A stretch of DNA of 7,010 nucleotides from an uncultured Flavobacteriales bacterium (GCA_938092195.1 CALKHD010000127.1:1-7010), one strand, 5' to 3'; counted from the stretch's first letter, positions 1 to 7,010 are shown. A program made the numbers and translations. The notes: generated by a model from the letters alone, not told the origin.

Positions 1-668
1 AAGCTGTCGTCTCCACAAAAGGCAACAAGGATGTGTGTGGCCGAAACGGCTCCACCAAAAAATTCAATGCCGTCATCCAAGTTGGAGACAATTTCAATGT
101 GGTCGAGGGTGGTGCCGCTGCCCACACCGGCCAAAGTCAAACCGTTGATTTCGTTGGCTGCTCCAAGCTCGGTTCCTCCATGGCGAATCGACACGTAGCG
201 CAAAATTCCGCTGTTGTCGGCGTCATTGTCGCCTCCGTATTCTGCGAGATTGTTGTCGGTTGGAATTCCTTCGATTTGCGCAGGCCCCCCGAAGTTGGTC
301 GTGGCATTGCCCAAAATGATGATGCCTCCCCATTGGCCGCGTGTGTCGTAAGCCACTGAACCATCTAGTGGGTCGCCTTCAAACGTGAAAATGATGGGGG
401 ATTCAGCCGTTCCGTCGGCGATCAGTTGTCCACCTTTGGTGACGATCAAGGCCGAAGCGTCCACTCCGCTTCCGGGGGCTCCTTTCACGACCGTACCGGG
501 TTCAATGGTGAGGATTTGACCAGATTCCACAAAGACGTATCCAGTCAGGATGTAGACATTGTTGGAGGTCCATGTGGTGGTTCCGGTGCTTCCCGAGACA
601 GGAATGGTGTTCTGGGCGAAGAGAACGCTGGACATCAGGCAGGACAATGACAAAAGCAGGGCTTTCAT
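1..668 (-). CDS. Secreted glycine/aspartate-rich beta-helix-like protein, N-terminal part (runs off the window)
   Basis: The frame is open from ATG at 668-666 to the window edge, giving 222 complete codons and no stop. Residues 1-19 form a clear Sec signal peptide (MKALLLSLSCLMSSVLFAQ) with likely cleavage near Ala18. The mature part is rich in Gly, Asp, Thr and Asn and carries short strand-like repeats, for example ILTIEPGTVVKG (52-63), GQWGGIIILG (111-120), ILRYVSIRHGG (155-165) and LDHIEIVSNLDDGIEFFGG (188-206). This pattern is typical of large secreted proteins in Bacteroidota with parallel beta-helix-like repeats, many of which end in a type IX secretion (T9SS) sorting domain. That domain, if present, would lie outside the window. 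No catalytic motif is visible, so the function is unknown; an extracellular or cell-surface location is a safe inference. A 158-base gap separates it from the upstream prenyltransferase gene, so it probably has its own promoter. Confidence 0.85.
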   Translation of the reverse strand, partial: MKALLLSLSCLMSSVLFAQNTIPVSGSTGTTTWTSNNVYILTGYVFVESGQILTIEPGTVVKGAPGSGVDASALIVTKGGQLIADGTAESPIIFTFEGDPLDGSVAYDTRGQWGGIIILGNATTNFGGPAQIEGIPTDNNLAEYGGDNDADNSGILRYVSIRHGGTELGAANEINGLTLAGVGSGTTLDHIEIVSNLDDGIEFFGGAVSATHILVAFCGDDS

Positions 669-826
669 GGTGGAATGTGTGTTTTGGTTGAAATTGATGT
701 CGCAATCTCATTCTCGATTTCAAGCTGGGTGTTGGTTCTGTTTTAACTCTGCGTAAAATGCCGAGCCCACCATAACGGCAATGGGAAGCCTGCGTTAAGC
801 GCAAGTGAATCGAAAGCAGAACAGAA
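669..826 (-). other. Intergenic leader between the prenyltransferase gene and the secreted-protein gene
   Basis: These 158 bases hold no gene. Read on the minus strand, the last 60 or so bases before the ATG at 668 are A/C-rich and purine-poor with no Shine-Dalgarno sequence, which is usual in Bacteroidota. I looked for the Bacteroidota promoter pattern (TTTG or TTG near -33 and TAnnTTTG near -7) and found no convincing match. A small hairpin, TGCG-CTTAA-CGCA on the minus strand (about 791-803), has only a 4-bp stem and no U-tract, so it is not called a terminator. The length and the change of functional class suggest a promoter lies here, but it cannot be placed. Confidence 0.4.
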
Positions 827-1762
827 TCAAATCCCCGGGATCCACGCGCATTGTGCAATGCCAAGGATCAAGGTGGCCAAGGTGGCCCTTGACAGGGTCT
901 TCCAGCGGGTATTGCGCTGAAGCAAAAGGAAAAGACATGCTGTCCATCCGGGGAATGGGGCTGCCCAAGTTATCCAGCTGGCCCATTCCTCAATGCCCCC
1001 CCAGTGGTGGATGCCCGCAGCGTACATAAGAGCCACACAGATCCACAGCACCAAACAAAGTCTCCGGGTGAGGTTCTCGCCCTTCCAGAGGGGGAAGGTG
1101 GATTTTTTCGCTGCGGCGTCGCCTTTCATGTCCATGGCGTCTTTGGCCAGCTCTCGTACCATACCGATGGCCATGGCCATGGCTCCGTAAGCCCCCAAGT
1201 TTTGAAGCAAATCCCTTTTAAGTTCTGGGCTCGCCTCTGAAGCTTCCAAAGAGGCCAGCCACAAAGGGACCATTCCCAGCAAGAAGGCGATGGAGAGGTT
1301 TCCGATCAAGGGCTTGGCCTTCCAGCTGGCACTGTATCGCCACAAAATCCAGCTCACCATGATGGCCAGAGTCAAGGGCCATACAGAGCCCACACTCCAA
1401 GACAGGTGGGCGGCAATCAACAAACCAATCAGGTTCAAAACTTGATGTGTTACAATCAAGACGCGTCGCTTAACCGTCCGGTCCACCAAAGCGCGTTGGG
1501 GCCGATTGATGCGGTCCTCGTGAACATCGAAATAGGCGTTGATGATGTTCCCCGCGGCCATGAGCAAGACCATCACCAGAGTGGCCTCAAATACTTGATC
1601 GACAGAGGTTTGAAGGTGGGGTCCTCCGGTGACCCAGCGCGTCATCCAGCCATATCGAATCAGCAGCAAGGTGAGCGCTGCAATGGCCAAGTTTCGAGGG
1701 CGAGACAGGGCCAAAACACCGAGCAGATTGTTCCTTTTGCTGGAAAGAGAAACTCGGGCCAT
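827..1762 (-). CDS. UbiA-family membrane prenyltransferase (geranylgeranylglycerol-phosphate geranylgeranyltransferase-like)
   Basis: This 311-residue, strongly hydrophobic protein has both Asp-rich motifs of the UbiA superfamily. The first is NxxxDxxxD at N75-D79-D83, followed by RINRP (84-88). The second is RELAKDAMDMKGD at 203-215, giving DxxxD at D211-D215. These aspartates bind the Mg-diphosphate of an isoprenyl donor. The block YSASWKAKPLIGNL (143-155) is also typical of the family. About eight or nine membrane helices can be drawn, so it is an inner-membrane enzyme transferring a polyprenyl chain to a lipid-like acceptor. Bacteroidota homologues are often labelled geranylgeranylglycerol-phosphate geranylgeranyltransferase, but the acceptor cannot be read from sequence; a quinone, ether-lipid or other role stays open. 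The ATG at 1762 lies only 5 bases after the stop of the upstream asparaginase gene, implying co-transcription and perhaps translational coupling. There is no clear ribosome-binding site. The gene ends with TGA at 829-827. Confidence 0.88.
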   Translation of the reverse strand: MARVSLSSKRNNLLGVLALSRPRNLAIAALTLLLIRYGWMTRWVTGGPHLQTSVDQVFEATLVMVLLMAAGNIINAYFDVHEDRINRPQRALVDRTVKRRVLIVTHQVLNLIGLLIAAHLSWSVGSVWPLTLAIMVSWILWRYSASWKAKPLIGNLSIAFLLGMVPLWLASLEASEASPELKRDLLQNLGAYGAMAMAIGMVRELAKDAMDMKGDAAAKKSTFPLWKGENLTRRLCLVLWICVALMYAAGIHHWGGIEEWASWITWAAPFPGWTACLFLLLQRNTRWKTLSRATLATLILGIAQCAWIPGI

Positions 1763-1767
1763 CTGAG

Positions 1768-2766
1768 TTAAGATCGAAAAGGAGCGTCCACCATGACCGT
1801 CTGTCCTGCAAGGGTTCTTGCAAAGTTGAAGCCTTCGTGAATGGCAAACGACCCAGAACGGCCATGTGCGTCCATGGCCAAGTATCCAACCTGTAAATCT
1901 TGAACGGGCATCTTTTGAATGATGCGGTCCACAGCTTCTTCACAGGCTTCCTGTGGGCTCCGGCCTTGGCGAATCAATTCCACCACCAAGAATGAGCCCA
2001 AGGTTTTCATGACAGCCTCACCAAGCCCTGTAGCGGTGCAGGCTCCCACTTCGTTGTCTACGAAAAGGCCTGCTCCGATGATGGGGCTGTCACCCACGCG
2101 TCCACGAAGCTTGTAGGCCAATCCGCTGGTGGTACAAGCTCCTGCAAGGTTGCCCTCCAAGTCCTGGGCGATCATTCCGATGGTGTCGTGGTTTTCTACG
2201 TTGATGATGGGCTTGTACTCAGCACTTTCCTTCCACTTTTTCCATGCGGCTTCACTGCTTGGTGTGAGCAGATTGCGCGGTTCAAATCCTTTGGCCAAGG
2301 CAAAATCTCGGGCGCCATCTCCGGCGAGCAAGACGTGTGGGGTGTCCTCCATGACGGCCCGTGCGACCTTCACGGGGTGTTCGATGTCTTCGAGGAAGCA
2401 CACCCCACCAGCACTTCCGTCAGGCCCCATCACGCAAGCATCGAGCGTGACCCGTCCGGATCTGTCAGGGCGTCCGCCAATCCCAACGGAAGTTCCAGTG
2501 GGATCACTTTCAACCAAGGCAGTGCCTTCAACGACTGCATCTGTGGCAGTGCCTCCAGCTTGCATTTGTTTCCAGCCTTCTTCGTTGGACACCATGCCGT
2601 GGTACCAAGTACTCAACATGTGTCCCTCTTTGAATCGATCAGATGGATTCAAGGGGCGAATGGACGGGGCAAGGGGCGTTCCTGCTTGGAGCAAGCGGGT
2701 GGGATCTAAGCCCAGAACAGCGGCCATGGCAGCTGCCCTGCGCAAAAAAGCACGGCGGTGGAGCAT
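1768..2766 (-). CDS. N4-(beta-N-acetylglucosaminyl)-L-asparaginase (glycosylasparaginase), Tat-type signal peptide
   Basis: This is an Ntn-hydrolase of the glycosylasparaginase/type 2 asparaginase family. Characterised members split the GlcNAc-Asn amide of N-glycoproteins to aspartate and the amino sugar (EC 3.5.1.26). The family mark is ENHDTIGMIA at 191-200: the precursor cuts itself between D194 and T195, and T195 becomes the N-terminal nucleophile. Other conserved blocks are GGRPDRSGRVTLDAC (97-111), ARAVMEDTPHVLLAGDGA (135-152), ACTTSG (210-215), RGRVGDSPIIGAGLFVDN (221-238, substrate-binding Arg/Asp) and TATGLGE (244-250). The motifs and the 332-aa length fit the E. meningosepticum enzyme well. 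Residues 1-25 carry HRRAFLRR followed by a run of Ala/Leu, a good twin-arginine (Tat) signal, so a periplasmic or secreted site is likely. The start ATG lies 9 bases after the stop of the exporter gene, with a weak GGGA just before it. Activity on other beta-aspartyl amides cannot be excluded. Confidence 0.93.
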   Translation of the reverse strand: MLHRRAFLRRAAAMAAVLGLDPTRLLQAGTPLAPSIRPLNPSDRFKEGHMLSTWYHGMVSNEEGWKQMQAGGTATDAVVEGTALVESDPTGTSVGIGGRPDRSGRVTLDACVMGPDGSAGGVCFLEDIEHPVKVARAVMEDTPHVLLAGDGARDFALAKGFEPRNLLTPSSEAAWKKWKESAEYKPIINVENHDTIGMIAQDLEGNLAGACTTSGLAYKLRGRVGDSPIIGAGLFVDNEVGACTATGLGEAVMKTLGSFLVVELIRQGRSPQEACEEAVDRIIQKMPVQDLQVGYLAMDAHGRSGSFAIHEGFNFARTLAGQTVMVDAPFRS

Positions 2767-2775
2767 GTTCCCAAG

Positions 2776-5136
2776 TTAGGTGCGGCTCGCTCTTTTTGGC
2801 AGAAGAAGAAGAGGGAGAACGGCCAAGTCCACAAGAACCGCGAAGCAGAGGGTCAATGAAACGAGCAGTCCGATGTGAAATGTGCCTTCAAAACTGCTGA
2901 GCATCAAGGTGGAAAAGCCACCGCACAGGATGATGGAGGTTACAACGATGGCCTTCCCGGTAGACAGGAAGGTGCGACGCAGGGCCCAGATGGGGCTTCG
3001 GCCTTGCTGAAGCAGAATGCGGTACTTGGCCAAGAAGTGAAGGGTGTCATCCACTGCGATGCCAAAAGCGATGGTGAAAATGATGGAGGTTGATACCTTC
3101 AGGTCGATGTCCATGGCCCCCATGAAGCCGGCGATAAAGAGCAAGGGGAGGACATTGGGCACCAAGGAGATCAGGGTCATTTTAAGGCTCTTGAACAGAA
3201 GCCCCACAATGAGCGCCACGGCTGCAAATGCAATCAGGAGACCGAGCACCATGTCCGAAGCAAGGAAACGGTTGTTCAAGTCAATCAAGCTGGCTGTACC
3301 GGTGATCTTCACAGCAAATGGAGGTCGCTCGAATTCAGACTCCATGTGTTGATTCAGGCGGTCCAAGAATTTGGCGTTCCTCAGGGCCAGTTCTTTGGCC
3401 CCCAAATCGGCTGTTTTGGCGGTGATCCGCGCCAATCCCAATTCCACATTGACCAAATCGGACCACCCCGGGCCGGTTGAGGTGGAGTTGTTTCCGCCCC
3501 ACTTTTCAATGCGCTTCAACAGGCGTCCCAAGGCTGGCCCTTCTGGAATGAAGTCCATGGTGGGGCGGTCTCCATTCATCAAACGGTGAACCGTTTTGGC
3601 TGCTGTGGCTGGCCCCAGAACACTGCCTGCACCCACGTCTTCTTGCAACCATTGCTCCACGCTGTCCACAGCTGCGAGCACCTTGGGTTCCGCCATGATG
3701 TTCCGGCCAGCCTCGAATTCAAGCGCCAATTCATAGGGTCGGACTCCGGCAAAAGAGCGTTCAAAGAAATTGAACTCCTGCCGCAACGGGTCGTCCTCTC
3801 TCAAGTCCTCCAGCAAGAAGTTGTTGACCTCAATTTGAGTGACCCAGCCAATGCTGATCACGGACAAAAGGGCCGTCACCACCAAAATGGCTTTGCGTTG
3901 ACGCAGGATGCGAATGAACCACCGTGAAAGCCAAGGAGTCCAAGGAGAAGAGGAGTTCCTCGATTCAGTTTCTGTCTGACGAATGGGGGCTTTGGATCGA
4001 ATCAGAACGGCAGGAAGGAGGGAGAAGGCCAACCCAAAGGCAATGAAGACGCCAGCGGCTGTATAAAGGCCAAACTCTCGAATGGGGCCGATGGCGGAGG
4101 ACAGGAGGGTCAGAAAGCCCAGCGCCGTGGTGAGCGACGTGAGAAAAGTCGCGAGCCCCACTTCTCGGAAGGCCTTGCGCAGGGCGGAGAAAGGTGGAAG
4201 GCCACTTCGCAATTCGTCCAAATAGCGGGTGATGATGTGCACCACGTCACTCATGCCCACCACGAAAATGATGGTGGGCAGAACAATGGTCATGATGTCG
4301 ATTCCCTTGCCTGTGATCTCCATGAAGGCCAGGGTGCCCAGGCCACTGAGCAGAATGACCATGAGAGGAATGACGATGCCCCACCAAGTTCGAAAAGCGA
4401 AGTACAGGAAGGTGATCAGCAGAATGAGTCCAAGGCCCACAAAGAGGGCCACTTCTCGTTCCATCACCGACACGTAATGCACTTGTGCATGGGCCCGTCC
4501 AGCCCTGTGAGTTTCGATTTCCAGCCCTAATTGGTTGTGGGTTTCACGCCATGCATCCAGCACCGCATCCACATCTGTAGCGATGTCGTCGCAGCCTTGT
4601 TTGGACAGCATGGCCGTTTGGCCAACTGTGAGGGCCAGTGATTTTCCATCGGCACTCAACAGGCTTCCCACCCATTGTTGATCTCGCCACAAATAGGCGC
4701 TGTCGGCGGCATAGCGCTCTGGTTGGTCCCAGCGAAGAATGGGCCTTTGAAAGACCATCCCCAATGCGGGGTCCTGAACGGGCAATTTGAGGTCAGTCGG
4801 GTCCAGGACCTGGGTGACACCAGCAATGGTTTCTAAAGAATCCGAGAGGTCCCGAACCGCTCCGAGGAAATCGCGATTGAAGATTCCATTGGCCTCTTGA
4901 ACGCCGACCAGGATGAAGTCGTTGTCGGTGCTAAACGCTTCTCGAAACTGCAGGTAAAAGGCGGTTTCTGGCTGTCCTTGGGGAAAAAACGCCTCAAAGT
5001 CGTAGTTGAACCCAATTTGAGATGCCCGCCACCCCGAAAGCAGTGTGAGCAGAGCAATGCCTCCCAAAATCCACGAGGACCGGCGCCTCCAACGGGACAT
5101 CGCCATTTGGTCGTGGTTCTGGCTGTTTTGAATCAT
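2776..5136 (-). CDS. RND superfamily exporter, MMPL/HAE3 type
   Basis: This 786-residue inner-membrane protein has the duplicated RND plan. TM1 is at about 21-36, followed by a periplasmic domain (37-227, beginning with the family-typical NYDFEAFFP at 44-52) and TM2-6 (about 228-380). A short cytoplasmic link leads to TM7 (about 415-432), a second periplasmic domain (437-626) and TM8-12 (about 627-780). TM4 carries GMSDVVH (D297) and TM10 carries GIAVDDTLHF (D696, D697); acidic residues at these places form the proton relay in RND pumps. The length (under 800 aa, against more than 1000 for AcrB-like pumps) and the absence of adaptor or outer-membrane-channel genes point to the HAE3/MMPL class, which includes lipid and hopanoid exporters. 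The cargo is unknown. The ATG at 5136 is the first start after the terminator; Met11 and Met13 are alternatives, just before RWRRR and TM1, and would barely change the protein. It appears to be the first gene of a three-gene operon. Confidence 0.9.
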   Translation of the reverse strand: MIQNSQNHDQMAMSRWRRRSSWILGGIALLTLLSGWRASQIGFNYDFEAFFPQGQPETAFYLQFREAFSTDNDFILVGVQEANGIFNRDFLGAVRDLSDSLETIAGVTQVLDPTDLKLPVQDPALGMVFQRPILRWDQPERYAADSAYLWRDQQWVGSLLSADGKSLALTVGQTAMLSKQGCDDIATDVDAVLDAWRETHNQLGLEIETHRAGRAHAQVHYVSVMEREVALFVGLGLILLITFLYFAFRTWWGIVIPLMVILLSGLGTLAFMEITGKGIDIMTIVLPTIIFVVGMSDVVHIITRYLDELRSGLPPFSALRKAFREVGLATFLTSLTTALGFLTLLSSAIGPIREFGLYTAAGVFIAFGLAFSLLPAVLIRSKAPIRQTETESRNSSSPWTPWLSRWFIRILRQRKAILVVTALLSVISIGWVTQIEVNNFLLEDLREDDPLRQEFNFFERSFAGVRPYELALEFEAGRNIMAEPKVLAAVDSVEQWLQEDVGAGSVLGPATAAKTVHRLMNGDRPTMDFIPEGPALGRLLKRIEKWGGNNSTSTGPGWSDLVNVELGLARITAKTADLGAKELALRNAKFLDRLNQHMESEFERPPFAVKITGTASLIDLNNRFLASDMVLGLLIAFAAVALIVGLLFKSLKMTLISLVPNVLPLLFIAGFMGAMDIDLKVSTSIIFTIAFGIAVDDTLHFLAKYRILLQQGRSPIWALRRTFLSTGKAIVVTSIILCGGFSTLMLSSFEGTFHIGLLVSLTLCFAVLVDLAVLPLLLLPKRASRT

Positions 5137-5215
5137 GGGTTATTCTGCCGTTTTCAATCGCAAGTTGCGCCGATGGCAAAGGAACACGGAAGGCGCTTGT
5201 GGGTTCTCTGAAAAA
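5137..5215 (-). promoter_or_regulatory. Probable promoter region of the exporter-asparaginase-prenyltransferase operon
   Basis: This stretch lies between the dnaK terminator and the ATG of the first operon gene, so the operon's promoter is expected here. On the minus strand there is one TTTG (5180-5177) that could serve as a Bacteroidota -33 element, but no TAnnTTTG follows at the right distance, so no exact promoter is proposed. There is no Shine-Dalgarno sequence before the ATG (AGAATAACCC). The call rests on position, not on a recognised motif. Confidence 0.35.
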
Positions 5216-5249
5216 GCAAAAAGGCGGCCCGTGAAGGCCACCTTTTTGC
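5216..5249 (-). terminator. Rho-independent terminator of dnaK
   Basis: The two arms at 5216-5229 and 5236-5249 are 14-base inverted repeats that pair fully apart from one G-U wobble, around a 6-base loop at 5230-5235. On the minus strand the second arm ends in TTTTTGC and is followed by another TTTTT run (5215-5211), so the hairpin meets a U-rich tail. It starts 21 bases after the dnaK stop codon and clearly serves that gene. The first arm starts with GCAAAAAGG, so the stem includes the A/U tract, a common layout for terminators that may also work from the other side. Here no gene converges from the plus strand. Confidence 0.88.
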
Positions 5250-5270
5250 AGATGATTCAAGAAGTGAAAA

Positions 5271-7010
5271 TCACTTCTCTTCGCTGACTTCTTCAAAGTC
5301 AACGTCTGTGACTTCCTCGTCGCCTTCCGAACCAGCATCGGCTGAAGGTCCTTCACCAGCCCCTTGGCTGGCGTTGTACATGTCTTCGCTGGCCGCAGAG
5401 AACACTTCGTTGAGGCCTTCGATGCCTGCCTTACAAGCATCGATGTCTTGTGCTGCATGCGCCTCCTTGAGGGTGTTCAAGGCGGACTCGATGGGCCCTT
5501 TCTTGTCTTCGGGAAGCTTGTCGCCAAACTCCTTCAGTTGCTTCTCGGTTTGGAACACCAAGCTGTCGGCTTGATTCAACACCTCTACCTTTTCCTTGGC
5601 CTCTTGGTCGGCATCGGCATTGGCGGCGGCTTCGTCCTTCATTCGCTGAATTTCCTCGTCGCTCAATCCGCTGGAGGCTTCGATTCGAATCCGCTGCTCT
5701 TTGCCTGTGGCCTTGTCGGTGGCACTGACATTGATAATGCCGTTGGCGTCGATGTCAAAAGACACTTCGATCTGAGGTACACCGCGCTGAGCTGGTGGAA
5801 TGTCGCTCAGCTTAAATTGACCAATGGAGCGATTGTCCGCTGCCATTGAGCGTTCACCCTGAAGAACGTTGATGTCCACTGCGGGCTGGTTGTCTGCCGC
5901 GGTAGAGAAGACTTCACTCTTCTTGGTGGGGATGGTGGTGTTGGCTTCAATGAGCTTGGTCATGACCCCGCCCATGGTCTCGATGCCGAGGGACAAAGGT
6001 GTCACGTCTAGCAAAAGAACGTCTGTGACGTCACCACTCAAGACCCCGCCTTGGATGGCGGCACCTACGGCCACCACTTCGTCGGGGTTGACCTCTTTTG
6101 AAGGCTCTTTTCCGAAGAAAGAAGTCACGGCTTCTTGAACGGCAGGGATTCGCGTTGAGCCGCCCACCAGGATCACTTCGTCAATGTCGCTTGTGCTCAG
6201 TCCAGCGGCTTTCATGGCCGTTTGACAGGGCTCGATGGTACGCTTGATCAGGCTGTCTGCCAATTGCTCAAATTTTGCGCGGTTCATGGAGCGAACCAAG
6301 TGCTTTGGCACTCCGTCCACGGGCATGATGTAGGGCAAGTTGATTTCGGTGCCATTGGTGCTGCTCAACTCAATCTTGGCTTTCTCCGCGGCTTCCTTGA
6401 GACGCTGAAGGGCCATGGGATCCTTGCTCAGGTCCAACCCGCCATTCTCGTCCTTGAATTCGGACACGAGCCAGTCAATGATGACTTGGTCAAAATCGTC
6501 TCCTCCAAGGTGGGTGTCACCGTCTGTTGAAAGCACTTCAAATACGCCATCTCCCAATTCGAGAATGCTGACGTCGTGCGTTCCGCCACCCAAATCAAAC
6601 ACCACAATTTTTTGGTCGGTGTTCTTTTTGTCCAATCCGTAAGCCAAGGCTGCTGCTGTAGGCTCGTTGATGATGCGCTTCACCTCGAGTCCAGCAATTT
6701 CACCCGCTTCTTTGGTGGCTTGACGCTGGCTGTCGTTGAAGTAGGCAGGTACGGTGACCACGGCACCCGTGACTTCGGTTCCCAAGTAGTCCTCGGCGGT
6801 CTTCTTCATCTTCTGAAGAATCATCGCGCTGATTTCCTGTGGGCTGTAGTTGCGGTCGTCAATTTTGATGCGGGCTGTGCCACCATCGGCTTTCACCACT
6901 TCGTAAGGCACACGTCCGGCCTCTGTGCCAACCTCAGAAAACATCTGTCCCATGAATCGCTTCACGGAGTAAATGGTTTTGGTTGGGTTTGTGATCGCTT
7001 GACGCTTTGC
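5271..7010 (-). CDS. dnaK: Molecular chaperone DnaK (Hsp70), N-terminus outside the window
   Basis: DnaK is the ATP-driven cytoplasmic Hsp70 that binds exposed hydrophobic peptides together with DnaJ and GrpE. The window holds 579 codons plus TGA (5273-5271). The first visible residues, AKRQAITNPTKTIYSVKRF, align with E. coli DnaK from about residue 54, so some 53 residues, including the DLGTTNS phosphate-1 loop, are missing. Visible landmarks (counted from the edge) are FDLGGGTHDVSIL (138-150, signature 2), VILVGGSTRIPAVQE (279-293, signature 3), the interdomain linker DVLLLDVTP (330-338), the beta-sandwich substrate domain to about 445, the helical lid, and an acidic tail DVDFEEVSEEK. A GTG at 6965-6963 could be mistaken for a start, but it encodes a conserved internal Val and the frame continues unbroken to 7010. 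The full protein would be about 632 residues, normal for the family. The promoter is outside the window; a strong terminator follows. Confidence 0.98.
   Translation of the reverse strand, partial: AKRQAITNPTKTIYSVKRFMGQMFSEVGTEAGRVPYEVVKADGGTARIKIDDRNYSPQEISAMILQKMKKTAEDYLGTEVTGAVVTVPAYFNDSQRQATKEAGEIAGLEVKRIINEPTAAALAYGLDKKNTDQKIVVFDLGGGTHDVSILELGDGVFEVLSTDGDTHLGGDDFDQVIIDWLVSEFKDENGGLDLSKDPMALQRLKEAAEKAKIELSSTNGTEINLPYIMPVDGVPKHLVRSMNRAKFEQLADSLIKRTIEPCQTAMKAAGLSTSDIDEVILVGGSTRIPAVQEAVTSFFGKEPSKEVNPDEVVAVGAAIQGGVLSGDVTDVLLLDVTPLSLGIETMGGVMTKLIEANTTIPTKKSEVFSTAADNQPAVDINVLQGERSMAADNRSIGQFKLSDIPPAQRGVPQIEVSFDIDANGIINVSATDKATGKEQRIRIEASSGLSDEEIQRMKDEAAANADADQEAKEKVEVLNQADSLVFQTEKQLKEFGDKLPEDKKGPIESALNTLKEAHAAQDIDACKAGIEGLNEVFSAASEDMYNASQGAGEGPSADAGSEGDEEVTDVDFEEVSEEK

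Noticed and set aside
791..803. Small inverted repeat downstream of the prenyltransferase gene, considered as a terminator
   Set aside because: The stem has only 4 base pairs and no U-tract follows on the minus strand, so it is too weak to call.
870..887. Tandem 9-base direct repeat AAGGTGGCC
   Set aside because: Only two copies, inside the prenyltransferase gene, where it encodes a local ATLATL in a membrane helix; best explained by codon repetition.
1166..1183. Palindrome-like repeated ATGGCC motif
   Set aside because: It encodes AMAMAIG in a membrane helix of the prenyltransferase; a low-complexity coding effect, not a binding site.
2129..2779. Long open frames on the plus strand opposite the asparaginase gene (2129-2779 and 2188-2709)
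   Set aside because: They run antisense to a gene with full family conservation. Their translations are Ser/Pro/Arg-rich without recognisable motifs, as expected of shadow frames in moderately GC-rich coding DNA.
5364..5849. Plus-strand open frame of 161 codons opposite dnaK
   Set aside because: It is a shadow of the highly conserved dnaK reading frame; there is no independent evidence of coding.
6963..6965. GTG that could be read as the dnaK start
   Set aside because: The frame stays open to the window edge and the residues upstream (AKRQAITNPTK) are conserved DnaK sequence, so this codon is an internal valine.
1..7010. Search for CRISPR arrays, tRNAs, insertion-sequence ends and defence genes
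   Set aside because: No regularly spaced repeats, cloverleaf sequence, terminal inverted repeats or transposase/nuclease genes were seen; nearly all of the window is accounted for by five minus-strand genes.

Overview
The window looks like an ordinary chromosomal stretch from a member of the Bacteroidota, most likely Flavobacteriales. The reasons are: a DnaK with the GGGTHDVS variant of the phosphate-2 signature and an acidic DVDFEEV tail; a glycosylasparaginase closely resembling the Elizabethkingia (Flavobacterium) meningosepticum enzyme; a secreted glycine/aspartate-rich beta-helix-type protein of a kind common in that phylum; and start codons without good Shine-Dalgarno sequences. The base composition is moderate for the group (about half G+C by eye), so the genus cannot be named. 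All five genes lie on the minus strand and are read from high to low coordinates. No transposon, phage, CRISPR, tRNA or rRNA signal was seen.

Layout in transcription order. (1) 7010-5271: dnaK, lacking its first 50 or so codons, which lie beyond the window. It is followed by a strong hairpin terminator at 5249-5216. (2) 5136-827: three tightly packed genes that look like one operon. They encode an RND/MMPL-type exporter (786 aa), a glycosylasparaginase with a probable Tat signal peptide (332 aa), and a UbiA-family membrane prenyltransferase (311 aa), with gaps of only 9 and 5 bases. (3) After a 158-base spacer, 668-1: the first 222 codons of a secreted protein that runs out of the window.

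How the genes fit together. DnaK is the housekeeping Hsp70 chaperone and is insulated from the next genes by the terminator. The three-gene unit is entirely envelope-related: an inner-membrane exporter of the adaptor-independent (HAE3/MMPL) type, a probably exported amidohydrolase acting on Asn-linked sugars or a related amide, and an inner-membrane enzyme that attaches an isoprenoid chain. A joint role in making, trimming or exporting an envelope lipid or glycoconjugate is possible but is inference. I found no convincing evidence of a new defence, mobile or RNA-based system; the unexplained three-gene unit is the most interesting item.
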